A stretch of 64,000 bases of DNA from Pseudomonas zanjanensis (GTDB lineage Bacteria > Pseudomonadota > Gammaproteobacteria > Pseudomonadales > Pseudomonadaceae). Below the pieces are notes generated by a model. That model had not been told where the DNA came from. It saw only the letters and a list, made by a program, of their open reading frames with translations, and made no database searches. The position numbers and the translations under genes were made by a program. Location: positions 1,674,001 to 1,738,000 of the forward strand of contig NZ_JABWRB020000001.1 of the NCBI RefSeq assembly GCF_014268745.2, written 5' to 3'. Of the stretch, positions 63,973-64,000 are shown in pieces (the stretch's first letter is position 1; each line of letters starts with the position of its first letter).

Positions 63973-64000
63973 GTGGGAGCGAGCCTGCTCGCGATAGCGG
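63973..64000. repeat. REP element of a second subfamily, cut by the window edge
   Basis: The sequence begins GTGGGAGCGAGCCTGCTCGC, a common Pseudomonas REP, distinct from the GTGGCGAGGGAGCTTGCTCC type elsewhere in the window. Whether a second inverted copy follows cannot be seen. Confidence 0.8.

Overview
The window comes from the chromosome of a Pseudomonas of the fluorescens complex, most likely the corrugata/brassicacearum side. The evidence is high GC, Pseudomonas-type REP elements, a 'peptin' lipopeptide synthetase, a corrugata-like LuxI/LuxR locus, a nosRZDFYL operon and a nosP-nahK-erdR block.

Layout. (1) 3-29144: the 3' part of a giant non-ribosomal peptide synthetase with nine modules in the window, the first cut by the edge, ending in two thioesterases. 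Adenylation-pocket residues read by eye predict the peptide tail Val/Ile-Ala-Val/Ile-Thr(Dhb)-Thr-Ala-Dab-Ser-Val/Ile. (2) 29223-32338: macAB-type exporter. (3) 32339-33029: a gene-free repeat region with eleven 19-bp tandem repeats, two REPINs and a duplicated 3' fragment of the next gene. (4) 33030-34370 (-): diaminobutyrate aminotransferase, which probably makes the Dab used by module 7. (5) 34629-40266: a tripartite RND efflux operon (outer-membrane factor, adaptor, pump; PseABC/PcoABC-like). (6) 40290-43951: a lower-GC quorum-sensing block with an orphan LuxR-type regulator, a LuxI-type synthase, a LysE/RhtB transporter and an AHL-binding LuxR. A lux-box-like dyad precedes luxI. (7) 44341-48668: a UvrA2-like ATPase and a divergent Asp-box (BNR) repeat protein of unknown role. 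(8) 48877-56658: nosRZDFYL, the N2O reductase operon, with a perfect ANR/DNR box. (9) 56708-58525: a tandem array of seven REPINs with a period near 282 bp. A shortened single copy of the same unit lies just upstream of nosR. (10) 58674-63831: NosP-like FIST protein, NahK-like hybrid kinase, ErdR/ErbR-type response regulator and a CXXCW rhodanese-like periplasmic protein.

How they work together. Regions 1-6 look like one lipopeptide system: assembly, precursor supply, two export routes and quorum-sensing control. Regions 8-10 join the last step of denitrification to a likely NO-responsive phosphorelay. The most unusual signals are the divergent condensation domain after the Thr module predicted to give dehydrobutyrine, the REPIN-driven duplications at 32.4-33.1 kb and 56.7-58.5 kb, and the nos operon bracketed by copies of one repeat unit next to nosP-nahK.
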